Below, one piece after another: positions 1 through 12,445 of a stretch of 64,000 bases of DNA. Source of the DNA: Buddleja alternifolia. Lineage: Eukaryota > Streptophyta > Magnoliopsida > Lamiales > Scrophulariaceae. The number at the start of each line of letters is the position of its first letter. The stretch's first letter is position 1. The notes beneath the pieces were generated by a model. The model was not told the DNA's origin and searched no databases. It worked only from the letters and a program-made list of their open reading frames with translations. The position numbers were made by a program, and so were the translations under genes. The stretch spans positions 36,218,754 through 36,282,753 of the forward strand of contig CM033403.1 in NCBI GenBank assembly GCA_019426215.1. The letters run 5' to 3'.

Positions 1-1078
1 TTCACTAATTCCCCCCTCAATCCACTTTAAATCTTTCTTCCTTCAATAAAATACATCATTAACAATTACACATAAAGAAATGTTCAAATAAGCACTGATT
101 CTATTATAAATGAAAAAAGAAATAACAATTATAGTAGTTAGTACTTTTTCAAAATGCATATTATTAGACAAAAAATATTAATATTCATATTCGAATACAC
201 AAAAAAAGTTGGAAAAATATATATTCCATTGCTAATATAATGTTCATTTCGTACGATTTTATGAGTCAAGCATGTGTTTTACACCATTAAGCAGTTCATA
301 AATATATTATTTAGACATAGAAAATATTGTATTAATCCATTAAAAAAAACATGTTGGAAAAAATTTATAAAGTACAAAGATTTAATTGGTTAATAAACAA
401 TATATGTGTTTTGTAAATTTTAGGTTTTTATTTGTAAATGGGTGTTGTAGTCATTTTTATAGAGGGAGAAACAAAATTGGAGCTCCTATATTAATTAATG
501 GAGCTCCAATATAAATTCTCACAAAAAATTTCACATTTTACTATGTATATTATAAAAAATAAAAAATAAAAAGAATGAGAAGAGAAACCCTCATAAGTAT
601 CAAGAGTATTTTTTTTTAATCTTAAATCTCTAAATTTCCAACTCAACTTTACAAATGAAGGAATATTTGAATTTCTAAATTTTGGTGGTGCATGGAAAAC
701 AATTGATAAACCTTTTTTTTTTTTTGGGAAGTTGAATAATTGTTAAGAGCGGTAGATATTGTAAATTCACTAATTCCCCCCACCCCCCCCAAAAAAAAAA
801 ACTGTGGTATTCATTAATACCAAAAAAAATAGATAGTATATAAAAATGTCCTTTCTCAACATAACATAGATAAATTACTCAATTGGTATTTTTAGCATTC
901 ATTGTGAAAAATCAATTTGTTAGTAGGTTGATTGCTTTAGAAGTGACCAAAGATACTGCATAGATATAAATTTGCATTCATATTTCATATGTTTGTACAA
1001 CTGCACGAATTGTGGCTTAATTATAAATAAAAATTCAAGTGTAAACCTATAAATATAAAAAAAAAAAAAAAAAAAAAC
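1..1078. other. AT-rich non-coding stretch
   Basis: No open frame with recognisable protein similarity is seen on either strand. The stretch contains poly-A/T runs, a hairpin at 476-510, and a 16-base word (TTCACTAATTCCCCCC) at the first base that recurs at 766-781. It could be the start of a further intron, or the 3' side, of the minus-strand pseudogene to its right. The second half of that gene family's protein is not visible here. Confidence 0.5.
476..510. repeat. perfect 11-bp inverted repeat (hairpin)
   Basis: ATTGGAGCTCC at 476-486 is followed by a 13-base AT loop and its exact reverse complement at 500-510. It resembles the end of a small inverted-repeat element, but no matching partner or target duplication was found. 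Confidence 0.6.
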
Positions 1079-4000
1079 CTACTTCTCACTTAGGTGCTGA
1101 AGAACAATAACTACATCATTACTCGTCCATACAATACTTTCATCCTCCATCATAAGGTGTTTATCCACATCAGCCAGTGATGGAACGAAGCTGCAAAATG
1201 GGATATCATTAGTCTATAGCAATATTAAAAATATATACTAGCCATAAACACACAACTGGAGAAGGATACTCATTGTGCATCATCGTAAGCAATCATTTGG
1301 AAGAGTATGTTTATACTAATATGATAACTAGTTAAAAACCGGTCATGTAAATTATTCGATTAAATAGGATGAATTTGCTCACACTGGAACAACTCTAGTT
1401 CCATAAGTTTGGTACAAGTCTCCGTGTTTCTTCTTTCTGGTCTCCTTCTCTTCTCCTTTCGACGTTTTGAACTATAAGATGCCCAAAGCAACTTGTGCTT
1501 TAGCATGGAATCACCAGTTCCATCAATCTTGAGGTCTGAAAACAGAACCTAACATTTAGGAAACGAATAGAGAGAAAAGAAGGGAAGATGAAAGAATATT
1601 ACAAACATTGAAACATTGCACAATTTAAGACGTTAGAAGGAAAAATATAAACTTGCCAATCATACCCCACAAATATTCCAGAAATAAGCAGCAAGAACTA
1701 ACCTGGCGAAGGAAAAATTTACTTGAAAGGTTTGGGTCACACACCTCCAGCAAACCAGCAGCAAGCACATCAGCAGATTGTTCCATCTCCTGCAATTAGC
1801 ATGACGTAGATTGAATTAAGATTAGTATTTAGTTCAATAATCTTAAACAAAAGATTAACTGAAAAATGGTCAAAAATGTCGTCACTTGTTAGTTAAATCA
1901 CAATGGATATCTGATCAAGTAGAAGACCATATAAATTACAGGTTTGCAATATCTTATCAGAATCAGGCACAAGTTAAAGAATATTATTGAATCTATTGGC
2001 AGAACAATGAACTAGAGCTTTAGATGGAAATTGAGGAACTTGCCTCCTTAAGAATCGCACCATCTAAAAATGTCTTCGCGTGAACATGAAAGCGTCCATC
2101 TTTCTTGGTTTCTTGAAGGGAATGGCTCCTCATTGCTTTTCAGTCGGCAATTGCCAACTTTTTGTGGTTATGTAGTGCATGTGTACCCCCAACAATTACT
2201 ACTTCCTGTTCTTGGTGAACCATCTTCTTAACCTGAAGATAGTAATGCAGATCCACAATAATTAAGTTCGTGCTATAGCATATGTGTAGAAGTCAACCTC
2301 AAGGTGCATGCCACATCTTCTAGAAACAAAGGGAAAAAGGGGGGGAAAGCAAAAAAACAAAAAAGAAACAGAGAGCATGAATGGGAATCGAGGAAATTAT
2401 CACCACAGCCTCAATTGCTTCAATATCTATACTGTAGTTAAGGCCTTTCACCGTGATATTGTACCTATTGTGATCTGAAGGAAATTATAGGTAAAAGCAA
2501 CCTCGTATTCATATCAACAGTTTCATACCTGCCCAAAGACGATAGGCATTATCAATTGAAAAGAGAGGCAAGAAACATACATTCGCAACCCCCAAAACCA
2601 GATAGAAAAAGCTATAATCATGATAACAGAGGAGAACAAGGAAGACATAACTAGCAATCCCATAATTGAATATGAAGGAGAATAACGAGAAAAACATTGG
2701 GACCGTGAAAGAGGGGAAATCAAGAAAACAAAGACGAGATAAGCCACCATCGATGCCAAATTTAAAGATAGAAGAGTAGTATGACTTCGCAATTTGGTTG
2801 GTGTGTAAGAAGAATTAGACCTAAAACCTAGATAGTTATATATAGTGTGTATAAGAAGACGATACCTAACCTCTGGGGCTACAACATGTTCAACTGTGGT
2901 AGCAATCACAGCAGCTAGTTGTCCGACAAAAATATCATGGGCAGACTGTACGCTAGCTGTCCTGATCCGGGAAGCAACACATTCTGTAATCTAGGCAGTG
3001 TTTTAGGATTGACACTTCCTTCTTCAGTTTCAATCTTCCCATACGTGCAAGGCCCAGCAGACAGGTAAATGACAACAAATCTGCAGTGGTGATCGAGTAA
3101 CATCAGAAATTTGAAAATGAAAAGAGAGTACAAGATTATAATTCAAAAAAAAGCGTAATGTAAACTTATTACTAGTATGAAATAACTTGAAGCTGAGTTC
3201 ATATTGATACATAACCCTGGAATTATTGTACCTGCCAGATCCAAGCCAAACCTGAGATGCGCCAACTCCAATGTAACAATACCAATATATATAATCTCCT
3301 TCTTGTTTCTTCATATCCTCATCATTTAGATGTGTAATTTTTCCGTACATTAAACTATCTAGATCAAGCTCCTTGTTTCTAGGATCAATTCGTACCTGTA
3401 AAGAAGTAGAACAAACATTGGCATTCAGTAGTGAATTACCTACTACAAGCAGTTTATTGACTACTAAACTGATTCCCTAGAAAAACAATTGCATTTACTA
3501 ACTTCTCAGCTTAATGATTGCTGGGAACTATCAAGATTCACGTAATGTACCTTATCAAAGTTAACCATAAAAATAGCACTTGGTTTAGGTCTATCCATTT
3601 CTTCGACAGGAAATCCCTCGTGTTCTATGTCAAACAAGTAAGAATAAAGCTTCTGAAGTTCTGGTTCAACAGCTGTTGCTTCCACCTCAAACAAAGGAAC
3701 TTCCCTTCCAAAATCTGCGTGTAATCTATAAAGTTAATGATAATTTCTCATAAATTACAGAGAAATAACAACCCTCAGAGAGAGCTGAATCAAGCATATG
3801 GTGTCACCTCTGTTGCAGTACCAGCTGGAGTCATGGCTGCTTTCAGTGTCAATTCTGGCTGCCCAGCCTGTGTGAGAAGTGAAAATTATCATGCCAAAGT
3901 TGCTAAAACGAAAAGAGCTGTTGGACCATCTCTTTTTTCACCTTAACGTGTTATTTGTCGGTGAAATCTACCTTTAACTGTGCTATGAGGTATGGTGCCT

Positions 4001-6284
4001 CTGTTGATTTAAGTTTTTGTTCGCCACAGCACTATTAGTACTAATTTAGAGTGATCTTTTCTACAGTCAACTGTCAAAGCAGTGATAGATGATGAAAATT
4101 AGAAAATATGAACAGAGTACTTAGTCATGGCTTGTGTACCATCATTTTTTAAATACCAACCAGACAGGCACTTCTTGATATGGACCATCATTTCAAAACA
4201 CTAAAACATCAGTTCTGTCAAAGATATAGGCTTCTTTAAAGGAAAACAGTTTCGTAATTTGCTTGGTTGGTTTCTTAATCTGAATCATGCAAATACTTAT
4301 ACACATATATCGTGTAAAAGTATAACAATTTATATATTTATATAACTGCATAGTGCCGGGTTTATTTTCATCATGACTAGCTTGAAATTCTATTGTTTCA
4401 ATTGTTGATATAATACTGTGATAGGCAACATCAACATGATGGCATACAGGCAGGGTAGCTATAACAACATCAAGCAAGGTGCATATATGTCTCCAAGAGA
4501 AAGAGGGCTTACCGGAAATGCATTAAAGACTACGTGATGCTCAATATCAAGTGGCTGACCGGTCTCTAAACATGAGGGTCTATGAGCTGGAAAGCCAACT
4601 CTCAGAAACTCCTCCAACTTCTGCGATTCTATAGTATATCTGTAGCCTCCGTCACCATTGAAGCCAATAAGGACCACATTTACTTCAAGAGGGATTTGAA
4701 CGGGTACCTGCAAGATAAAAAATGTAATTAGAGATCAACCACGGCCATATATCAGACAAACAAAAATAGCGTAAGAGCCATCATCTCATAATTTATTGCA
4801 GAAGCTACGTTAAGCAACATTATTTGAGAGAAACGGAATGGGGGAAGAAGATGATATGGTACATTTTAATACAGAGTAAAGAAAGACTACAAAATAGAAC
4901 TCTTTACGACACTGACGTTTTATGACGTTAATATGCCATTGGCCATATTCAACAGAAGATGAAATCTGTGATAATTATAAGCTAGAACGTGTGTTATTAG
5001 CAACAACCACAAGAATATATGATGAAAACTTGAACAACCATGACCAGAACACAGAATCTTTAGCCTCTTGTAAATAGACTTGATGACCTTCAATTGTTTT
5101 ATTTACTAGGACAACTGATCAGTGCATCACAAATTTGTTTATCATAACAAAGCACGTATCAGTTTTACAGCAGTAAGCCAACACTTCACTAAAGTCACAA
5201 AACTATTTCAGTTTTCACCAGATTTCAGAATCAAATAAAACATGCACCTTCTTATGTAGATAAAAAGATAAAAACGAAAAGTTTGCATGAAGTGACAGAA
5301 ATATAAAACAATTGGCGGTCTTACCTCCCATAAATAAATTCACCAAACAAAAAAATCCAGCAGTTCAAAAACCATCGGAAGGATAAAACAAGAGCAGGGA
5401 TTGTTGTCGATTAAAGTTCTTATGCCTGTCAGTTTAATATTGCCATTTCAGCTGTCAAATTGACAATTCAAGGTAAGTACATCAAACAGACATTTAAGAC
5501 TTCAATAATAAGAAATCTAAAAATAGAAACACTCACAGCCTTAATTTAAATAGCATACAAACAACACAAACACACATATTATCCATTAAGCTGCCAATTC
5601 AAATTCCTTCATCTTACAATGTACAATTGAATACAACTAAAGCAAATATCAATTTCAATTATTAATTAACACACGAAATAGAAGGCAGAAAAAAAAAATT
5701 CGCTGAAAAGAAAACTTACTAATTAAAGCTTAGAATTGCAATTCAACCAAACCAAACCAAAGAAAGATTCTAATACTAAAACAACACGCACTTTAAAGGA
5801 TAAAACTTACTCGTAGTTAAAACTTCTATAAACAGAAACAAGATAGATAGATTGAATGCACAGTTCGAACCTAATCAAACAAACAAACATATCAACACTC
5901 CAACAACGCACAATTCCAAATGATAAATAAGAAACCTATACACGCATATATAAACACATATAAACTGAGAAATGGAATCAAAAACACATAATTCAATATA
6001 CTACACAGCAAACAACCATTTCACAACCGAAAATAATACCTAAAAACATATCTACACGCGCATATATGTATATATAAAAGCAAACACGAAAATGTGAGTT
6101 AAATTTCTACCTCAGCGCGAAAGTGACGAACATCAGATCGAATGGAATCCTTGACATCGTGAAACGCCCCATGGTGCCACGTCGGATGCCCGGGGTCACT
6201 ACGACACGCCTGTGGCGCAGATTGCACTGATATGAAGCTCAATAAAATTCCTAACAAACAGTACAAGATTTTACTCCGTTTCAT
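1079..6284 (-). pseudogene. SPOT1: decayed SPOT1/IEF-like gene (At5g58100 family)
   Basis: In Arabidopsis this family is a membrane-anchored secretory protein needed for pollen exine formation. Exons read on the minus strand: 6284-6111 (start, hydrophobic signal peptide, then QSAPQACRSDPGHPTWHHG), 4707-4513 (IPLEVNVVLIGFNGDGGYRY, LDIEHHVVFNAFP), 3867-3808 (GQPELTLKAAMTPAGTATE), about 3718-3551 (DFGREVPLFEVEAT, MDRPKPSAIFMVNFDK), 3395-3232 (DPRNKELDLDSLMYGK, QVWLGSG), 3080-2871, 2474-2404 (HNRYNI, NYSIDIEAIEA), 2232-2044, 1789-1703, 1535-1383 and 1190-1079. Most junctions are canonical; the donor at 2043 is GC. Lesions: TGA in frame at 2142-2140, a frame change near 2965 (the second frame reads SAHDIFVGQLAAVIATTVEH), another near 1450, no recognisable exon for the segment after VAPE, and AC instead of AG at the 3' splice site near 3718. 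The C-terminal half of the family is absent or outside the window. Strongly a pseudogene; single-base lesions could be sequencing errors, the stop less so. Confidence 0.85.
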
Positions 6285-6654
6285 GCTTTTACGAAAATTG
6301 AAAATCAGACGAAAATCGGCGAGAATTCAACAAATTATGCCTAATAAATTTCTTCTTATTTGTCGCACTCTTTTATTACTTTAATTTCTGAGTTTTACTT
6401 TTCACTTAGAGAGCTCATTGAATGGAGTACTGAGCTGAATCCACAAATACCCCCGTTATTTTGGTTAAGTTTGGGGAAAATTATACACCGGCCTCTCACT
6501 TATTGTGTAATTATTAAACACCCCCATATATTAGGAATCAGTCACATAAAGGCCCTTCATGTTAAGACATGCTTACAATTACACTCATATACATTTTTTT
6601 TAATTCAAGAGAAATGGTGATACCCTACATATCTAGCCGATAAATCCAGGTTGA
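6285..6654. other. upstream flank, nothing recognised
   Basis: This lies 5' of the minus-strand pseudogene start. A short plus-strand open frame around 6360-6620 has no recognisable features. No clear promoter motif could be assigned. Confidence 0.5.
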
Positions 6655-6795
6655 TAGTTATAATTCTGAGTCATAAACACTCTATCTACCTCCATAAAGG
6701 AGGGGTGAGCCAAAACTTGTGACATCCTAAATTCGAACACAGGATCTCTCAGATAAAGTGGAAGGTGGATATCACTAGACCAATAGGTATTGGGT
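6655..6795 (-). repeat. tRNA-derived SINE, copy a
   Basis: Read on the minus strand it starts with a tRNA-like A box (TGGTCTAGTGA at 6782-6772), followed about 30 bases later by a B-box-like GTGTTCGAATTTAGG near 6740. A body then runs through CACAAGTTTTGGCTC, TTTATGGAG and TTTATGACTCAG. The same order of words occurs in the copies near 10823 and 44964, which identifies a shared SINE family. The copy is old; a target duplication was not resolved. Confidence 0.7.
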
Positions 6796-6818
6796 CCTAT
6801 ATATATTTATTAAAAATT

Positions 6819-7131
6819 GGGTTAATTGCATAAAAACCCCATGTGTTATATCGAAAATGAAAAAAAAAATATGTGTTAACACAATAGCCTAATCAACCCC
6901 CCCCCCCACCGTTTTTCACCTTTATTGTCATGCTCATTTATCGTATACCCTACATGCAATATAAAAGGTAGATAATGTTATTTCACTCAAAAAAACATAT
7001 ATTTTCTTCCATCTTTTTAACATAATTTGACTTTTGACAAACTTTTTAAAAGCATAGGAGTGTTTAGACTAATTCCCTAACACGATTTTTTCCCCCCGAT
7101 ATAATACAGAGGGATTTTATGCCTTAAACCC
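6819..7131. mobile_element. small inverted-terminal-repeat element (MITE-like)
   Basis: The left end GGGTTAATTGCATAAAAACC and the right end, reverse complemented (GGGTTTAAGGCATAAAATCC), are similar over more than 20 bases, and a second inverted block (GTGTTA, TATATCG) lies inside. Flanking 9-mers TTAAAAATT and TTATAAATA are only similar, so a degenerate Mutator-type 9-bp duplication is possible but unproven. There is no coding capacity. Confidence 0.5.
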
Positions 7132-7299
7132 TTATAAATAATATGGTATATATAAACTAGATAAGTAAAATTTTAAAACGCTACATGACAAAAATAATTG
7201 AAATTCATCCATATGATTATGCTGCTGATAACTCCAGAGCATCTTCCCTAATGCCACAGTCTGTCACTATAGCTCATGGATAATGCATCCCCATATTTT

Positions 7300-7412
7300 T
7301 ATAAAACTCCAAATAAGGAGTGAGAAATCTAAACTTGTAATATTATATAATTGAACCAGGACCTCCCACGTTAAAGTGGAAACTAATACCACTAGGCTAA
7401 CAAGCCTTACGT
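7300..7412 (-). repeat. tRNA-derived SINE, copy b
   Basis: On the minus strand an A-box-like TAGCCTAGTGGT (7399-7388) is followed by a B-box-like CCTGGTTCAAT (7360-7350) and the body words ACAAGTTTAGATTTCTCAC and CTCCTTATTTGGAG. It is related to, but more diverged than, the SINE copy 6655-6795. Confidence 0.6.
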
Positions 7413-7809
7413 GGATCCATTTATGATTTATCTCAGATAAATATATCCATGTACATGTTTCAGCGGGCTTGAATATGGGCTTGGGTATGGACCTAGGTAC
7501 CCAACTATTGGATATTAAGGGAGCATTTTGGGCCTGGGTAAGGCAAATGCCTGCTCAAGGACAGGCCTAAATCGGAACATGCTTTTGCAATTTATCCAAT
7601 ATAATTTAATTAGATACCAAGTCATAATTCGTATATTGAGCCCAAAAACAGATATATTGTATTTCCTTACGAATAAATTCGGTCCATCGGGTAATTACCG
7701 CATGATTATTTTTTCATTTTAATTTTTGAATGAGTAGATTGGTACTCAAATAACTTATGTATTCCTAAGTCTTCATGGGAATGACCAAGTTGTTTGTACA
7801 CTTAAATTT
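7413..7809. other. intergenic, nothing recognised
   Basis: No protein similarity, RNA gene or paired repeat was recognised. A 64-codon open frame at 7528-7722 on the plus strand has no recognisable domain. Confidence 0.5.
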
Positions 7810-7831
7810 GGCTTGGTGATATATATCCATG

Positions 7832-7860
<29 letters not shown>
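7810..7860. repeat. TA microsatellite at LINE 3' end
   Basis: GGCTTGGTGATATATAT at 7810-7826 leads into a TA tract ending near 7857, directly abutting the 3' end of the minus-strand LINE. The same word and a longer TA tract abut another LINE 3' end at 57836-57896. Confidence 0.8.
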
Positions 7861-7861
<1 letters not shown>

Positions 7862-7862
<1 letters not shown>

Positions 7863-9652
7863 AATACAAAGAGAAGGGAGGACCCTAACGATCTATCTCG
7901 ACAGACCCGTGTGTATAGTCGTTTGTCTTTAGTCAAGTAAGGCCTCGTAGATCTTGTGCCAACATATTGTACAGATCCAAACTCGGGGATCGCATGACAT
8001 CTAGGGCTCGTCTAAAACCCATTTTAGCTAAGCCGTCTGCCACACTATTTGCTTCGCGAAACACATTACGTAATTCGATGTGCCATGCCAGCTTCATCTT
8101 CTGCCTGATTTGATTAATGAGATCCCAGTGGTGACGTGAGATAGTACCCTCATGAATACTCAAGCCTCTGTACTATCTGTTTCAATAGTCACATCTCGCA
8201 AATTAGTGTCCCAGGTCAAATTCAGGCCGTACAAAAAAGCTGTCAATTCAGCACCAAGCGGTGTTAACACGCCTACTCCACCACTGAATCCCCTAATCCA
8301 GTGACCATTGTGGTCACGAATAACTCAACCGATGCTCGCCCAATTGGCTTGGAGTTCTTCTCCCCGACCCGCTACACCGTCAACATTAATTTTCCAAGCT
8401 CCACGAATGGGTGGTTCCCATCCAACTCGAATAGAGTTATCAAATTCATTGTTGTCCTGATGTTGTAACCACAGAGTTTCCTCTATATGCATACGTATCA
8501 GGTCCACGTCTGAAGCGGGGTTACCATCGGCTTTACCATGCACATGGTTGTTGCGTACCCACCATAAGAAATTCAAGGCTTCAGTAAACGTGATATTCCA
8601 TATTCGATACCATTCATACCTGTTTGCTAATTTGCCGACATTCCAGTCCATCCATTCCGAGTTGGAGAGGGAAAAGAACACAATCTGGTGGCGAGGTACC
8701 ACAAGATGACGCCATAGTGAGGCTACCCTAGGACAGTCCCGTAATGCGTGAAGAATGGTTTTCTCGGTTTGGTTGCATCTACTGCACAGTCCGTTGTTCG
8801 CAATTCCCCGGATAGCTAACGTATGGTTAGTGAGAAGCTTATTATAATGTGTCAACCACAAGAAAAATTTGCGCCTGTCGGCCACTTTCAAAGTCCAAAT
8901 ACAGTTCCAGACCCCTGGGTGTGTCGATTCGTTTCGCCAGTAGCATGTTGGAACTGGGCATACGCACTATTGCACGAGTACGTGCTATTTTCATTTAACT
9001 TCCAAAGGAAGGCATCCTCCAAATGTCTTCGACCAGCAAGATCAATCCCGAGGAGCTAACCACGCACATCTGCATGTAGCAAGGATAATTTCTCCCAGTT
9101 CCGACCATGTGGATCCGACTAATAACTTGCCACAGTCCTTTCTAAATCCTCCTGTGAAAGAGTCTCGTCCGTATGGTTATCCAGTGTGTCAGTCCCAAGC
9201 CAATTGTCAAGCCATAATCGAATTCTAGTCCTTTTTCCCACCTCCCACCGTAACCCCAAGTTCAGTAAAGGAAAGCTTTTTTGAATACTATGCCACGTGT
9301 GTGAGGTATAGCTATGAGGTCTTACCCTTTGGCGATACGCATACTTGTGTCATAAAACTTGAACCCATTGTCTTGGTTCATCAATAATGAGCTGCCAGCC
9401 AAGCTTCCCTAGAAATGCTAGATTGACATCCCTAGTACGTCTAAGACCGAGTCCGCCACATGACTTGCTTTTACACAGTGTGTCCCACGCCACGAGGTGA
9501 ATTTTCCGCGCTTTGTCAGACTCTCCCCAAAGGAACGTCCTATTTGCTTTGTCAATTGCCTCACAAATACCAACAGGGATAAACGATGTCTGCATATAGT
9601 AAGAGGGCATAGTGGTTGTCACCGCCTTTATCAACTTCATGCGTCACCATAG
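7862..9652 (-). mobile_element. 5'-truncated LINE (non-LTR retrotransposon), copy 1
   Basis: This is the 3' part of a plant L1-type element on the minus strand. In order it carries: the C-terminal part of reverse transcriptase (9640-9350, with MKLIKAVTTTMPSYYMQTS, FLWGESDKARKIHLV and GGLGLRR); a degraded connecting segment; a zf-RVT zinc-binding domain (about 8891-8640, RKFFLWLTHYNKLL, GLCSRCNQTEKTILHALRDC); and RNase H (about 8420-7933, INVDGVAG, GAELTAF, IETDSTEA, REANSVADGLAKMG). Frameshifts and stops separate the pieces, so it is dead. Sequence equivalent to 8680-9640 recurs at 52490-53470 in the second LINE, where the match runs on through the full reverse transcriptase. Here it stops at about 9652, which is the truncation or rearrangement point. 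Confidence 0.9.
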
Positions 9653-10250
9653 GGTGCGTGGAATAATTTTGAGTACTAATCTATGATGCATGGACACTGA
9701 CACAGCAATACGAACACGGGGCACGGCATTTTCTAAAAAATTAGGATACGACAAGGCTTCGACACGAATATATATATATATAACATAAATTAGATATTGA
9801 TTTTAATTTCAATATAATTTGTTAGAAAAATAAACTATGAAAATATTTTTTACTTGTTTATTGTTAAATTTGTATTTTCCTAATTTCTTTGTAAATCTTT
9901 ATATGTTTAAAAAAATTCAACTACTTATCAACAATAAGCCAATAACGAATACAAAACAAAAATATAAATAGTCACAAATTACAAAGCAATTACAAATACA
10001 ATCTAAGTATCAAATGCTCAAGAATTAGAATTAGGATTTTTGAAAATTTTCTATTTATAATTGGAACCCCACACTTTTTAATTTTTTAGGAAAACTGTCA
10101 ATCGTGTTATCACTGTGTCGGACACGCATTTGGTCATGTCCAACACAGTGTCCGAATTGCATTTTTATTTTTTAACCATGGACACATATTAGCCGTGTCC
10201 GACACGTGACGGTGCCGTGTCAGAGGCGTGTTGTGTCCAACAAGCGCCCG
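9653..10250. repeat. element remnant rich in GTGTCC/GGACAC words
   Basis: The ends carry opposing copies of GGACAC, GTGTCGGACACG and GTGTCC, for example 9688-9720 and 10085-10235, around an AT-rich core. This looks like a decayed inverted-repeat DNA transposon. Exact ends and a target duplication were not found. Confidence 0.4.
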
Positions 10251-10390
10251 ACACCACCGGGAGATAACTTTTGGAGTGTCCATGCTTTATAGTTACTAAT
10301 GCACATCCAAAAATTCTCCATAAAAGATGAAGAGAAAGACAAGTATTTAATGCTCGGGAGCAAAAAGGCTAATCTTGCTATATATAGAAT

Positions 10391-10822
10391 AGTTAGTAAA
10401 ATACGGGATGAAAAATGTTCATCATTTAACATATACGAGTATGTTATGAAATTTTATTGAAAGTTATGATGAAAAGATCGACTAACCACGGTAACGGAAA
10501 ATAAACAGATGTGTAAACATACATGTATAATACGGGTTAATTCTATATAAATTTGTGAGATTCACTGATTGTACTCGGCGTTTAATTTATGAAAATAAAA
10601 TTGTATATGAGTCATTAGTTGATAGGAATTAATATTTTGATAAATTATTAACGTTCGGAGTTTTTAATTGCATTATACTCAATTACTACTTTAAAAATTA
10701 ATAATAAACTTTTAAGTTTTAAATTAAAAAAATATTTTTTGCCAAAATATTATTCGTATACGGGATACATAAAGTACATATCCTAAATAATTCAACTCAA
10801 AAGTACGAGTATTATTTATTAC
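10391..10822. repeat. dispersed non-coding repeat R1, copy 1
   Basis: This shares the same order of words with 40938-41407, in the same orientation 30.5 kb away: AGTTAGTAAA, TATGAAATTTTATTGAAAGT, AATAAACAGAT, ATGAGTCATTA, TTAATATTTTGATAAA, TTTTTAATTG, TTTTAAGTTTTAAATTAAAA, TACATAAAGTAC and TTCAACTCAAAAGTACGA. Neither copy has an open frame of note. The ends show only weak inverted similarity. The right end abuts a truncated SINE. Confidence 0.75.
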
Positions 10823-10935
10823 GGTTCGAATTCAAACTGCCACAAATTGTGGCTCTCCCCTCTTTTATCAAGCTAGATAAAGTCTTTATGGTTCAGGACT
10901 ATACCTATCAGTTCGGATTCGTCTGGCTAAATATA
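10823..10935 (+). repeat. tRNA-derived SINE, truncated copy c
   Basis: It starts at the B-box-like GGTTCGAATTC and continues with CACAAATTGTGGCTCTCCC, TCTTTTATCAAGCTAGA and CTTTATGGTTCAGGA. These are the same words in the same order as in the SINE at 44964-45115. The A-box half is missing, so the copy is 5'-truncated at the edge of repeat R1. Confidence 0.65.
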
Positions 10936-11230
10936 TTTAGGGTATCCCCTCATCTTGAATTTTTTAAAAAAAACATATGAGATCTTTTAAGCTAGAAATT
11001 TCACCAATGACCCCTTAAAAAATCCTTAAATAAAATTTGGATTTGCGTGAATTTTATATAAAATAAAGAAAAATGTATTATCTTCGTGAGAATTATTTAC
11101 TTTTAATAACATTTTACGTGGGTATTAATATTTTTTGATATTATGTTGGCCGTAATCTTTGTAAATATTCCACCATTTTTTAGGTTAAATAGGATTTATA
11201 ATCGATGAAAAATATTATAACTTGTATCAG

Positions 11231-11598
11231 CAGGGACGGAGCCAGGGGGGCTGGAGGGTGAGGTCGCCCCCCCTCAATTTTGAAAAATTAATTTTTTACT
11301 TTACAAAATTTTTGATATTTGAATTTCGCCCCCCTCAAAATCCAAAAATATCGTGTTTTTTTCCCTTTATTTTGAGTTCGCTCCTCCCAAACCCAAAATT
11401 CTGGTTATAACGAAAGAGATGGAGTTTAATTGAACCTAGTTTCTTATTATATTTTCCTCCACAAATATAGGGTACCGTACCGCAGGGGGTTCCGCACCCC
11501 CCTTTGCCTCCTTCAACTATCAAGCAAAAAAAAATGTATACCTATATCACAACAATCTCGCCCCCTCCCCCTCATTCAAATTCCTGGCTCCATCCCTG
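11231..11598. mobile_element. non-autonomous hAT-type element, CAGGGACGGA family
   Basis: Terminal inverted repeats CAGGGACGGAGCCAGG and CAGGGATGGAGCCAGG (right end reverse complemented) differ by one base. The right flank is CTTGTATG and the left flank CTTGTATCAG, that is, the same 8-mer with a two-base insertion, as expected for a hAT 8-bp target duplication. The interior is C-rich and non-coding. The same family occurs at 33576-34808 and 46779-47392, with a remnant at 42903-42957. Confidence 0.8.
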
Positions 11599-11606
11599 CT
11601 TGTATG

Positions 11607-12445
11607 TAGGCCTGTCAATGGGTAGACATTACCCAGGCCCAGGCCCAATAATTTCATATTAGACCCTGCCCAGACCCGATTATTTGGGTCTGAGACCCGG
11701 ACCCGATCCGGACCCGATGGTAGTAAGGAGTTCGGGTCCGGGTCGGGTCTGTACCCGAACAAGACTCACGGGTCCTTTACCCGAACAAGACCCGATCAAT
11801 ACCCGAACAAGACCCACGGGTCCTTTACCCAAACAAGACCCACGGGTCCTTTACCCGAACAAGACCCGATCAATACCTGAACAAGACCCAAAATTTATTT
11901 TTTCAATTCACTTTTGTATTTTTATCAGCTTTTATTTTATTTTTTCCTGTGCATTTTGTAAATAGAACTACTGTCACTAGTGTATTTGACCATTTTCTGT
12001 TCTTATTTTATTTTAGATTGTAAATTTTACTAGTATTTGTTAGCTGACAGGAGAAACTTATTTTGTCTCTAATATGGAATTAGGAAAAGAGTAATATTAG
12101 CAGCCTTCATGTATGGAAGAGATCCAAGACACCAAGTGAGATTCTTCTAACCGGAAAATAAATAATAGTTTTGATCGAGACATGTTTTACAGTTCTATAA
12201 ATACATAAAATATATAATGAACAACAAACTCGGACGATCACAATTCGCAAAAAAAAAAAAAAAAAAAAATTATAGGACCCGACCCGGACCCGGACCCGAA
12301 ACTCCGGGTCTGTGCAGTGGACCCGGTTTTCGGACCCATCGGGTCTGCGACCGGGTCGGGTCCGGGTAGGGTAAAGGAGGCATTCTGTGGGCATTTTTAG
12401 GGTCTAGGCCTGGGCCTGGGTAATGCCTACCCAATGCCAGGCCTA
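11607..12445. mobile_element. non-autonomous hAT-type element with 40-bp TIRs
   Basis: The ends TAGGCCTGTCAATGGG and TAGGCCTGGCATTGGG (right end reverse complemented) start inverted repeats of about 40 bases that include ATTACCCAGGCCCAGGCC. The element is flanked by a perfect 8-bp duplication CTTGTATG (11599-11606 and 12446-12453). The interior holds degenerate repeats of the word GACCCG on the left and a poly-A tract. No transposase is seen. Confidence 0.88.

Noticed and set aside
2509..2909. Overlapping open frames of 62 and 128 codons on the minus strand
   Set aside because: They are mostly intronic sequence of the SPOT1-like pseudogene; only the first residues of the longer one belong to a real exon.
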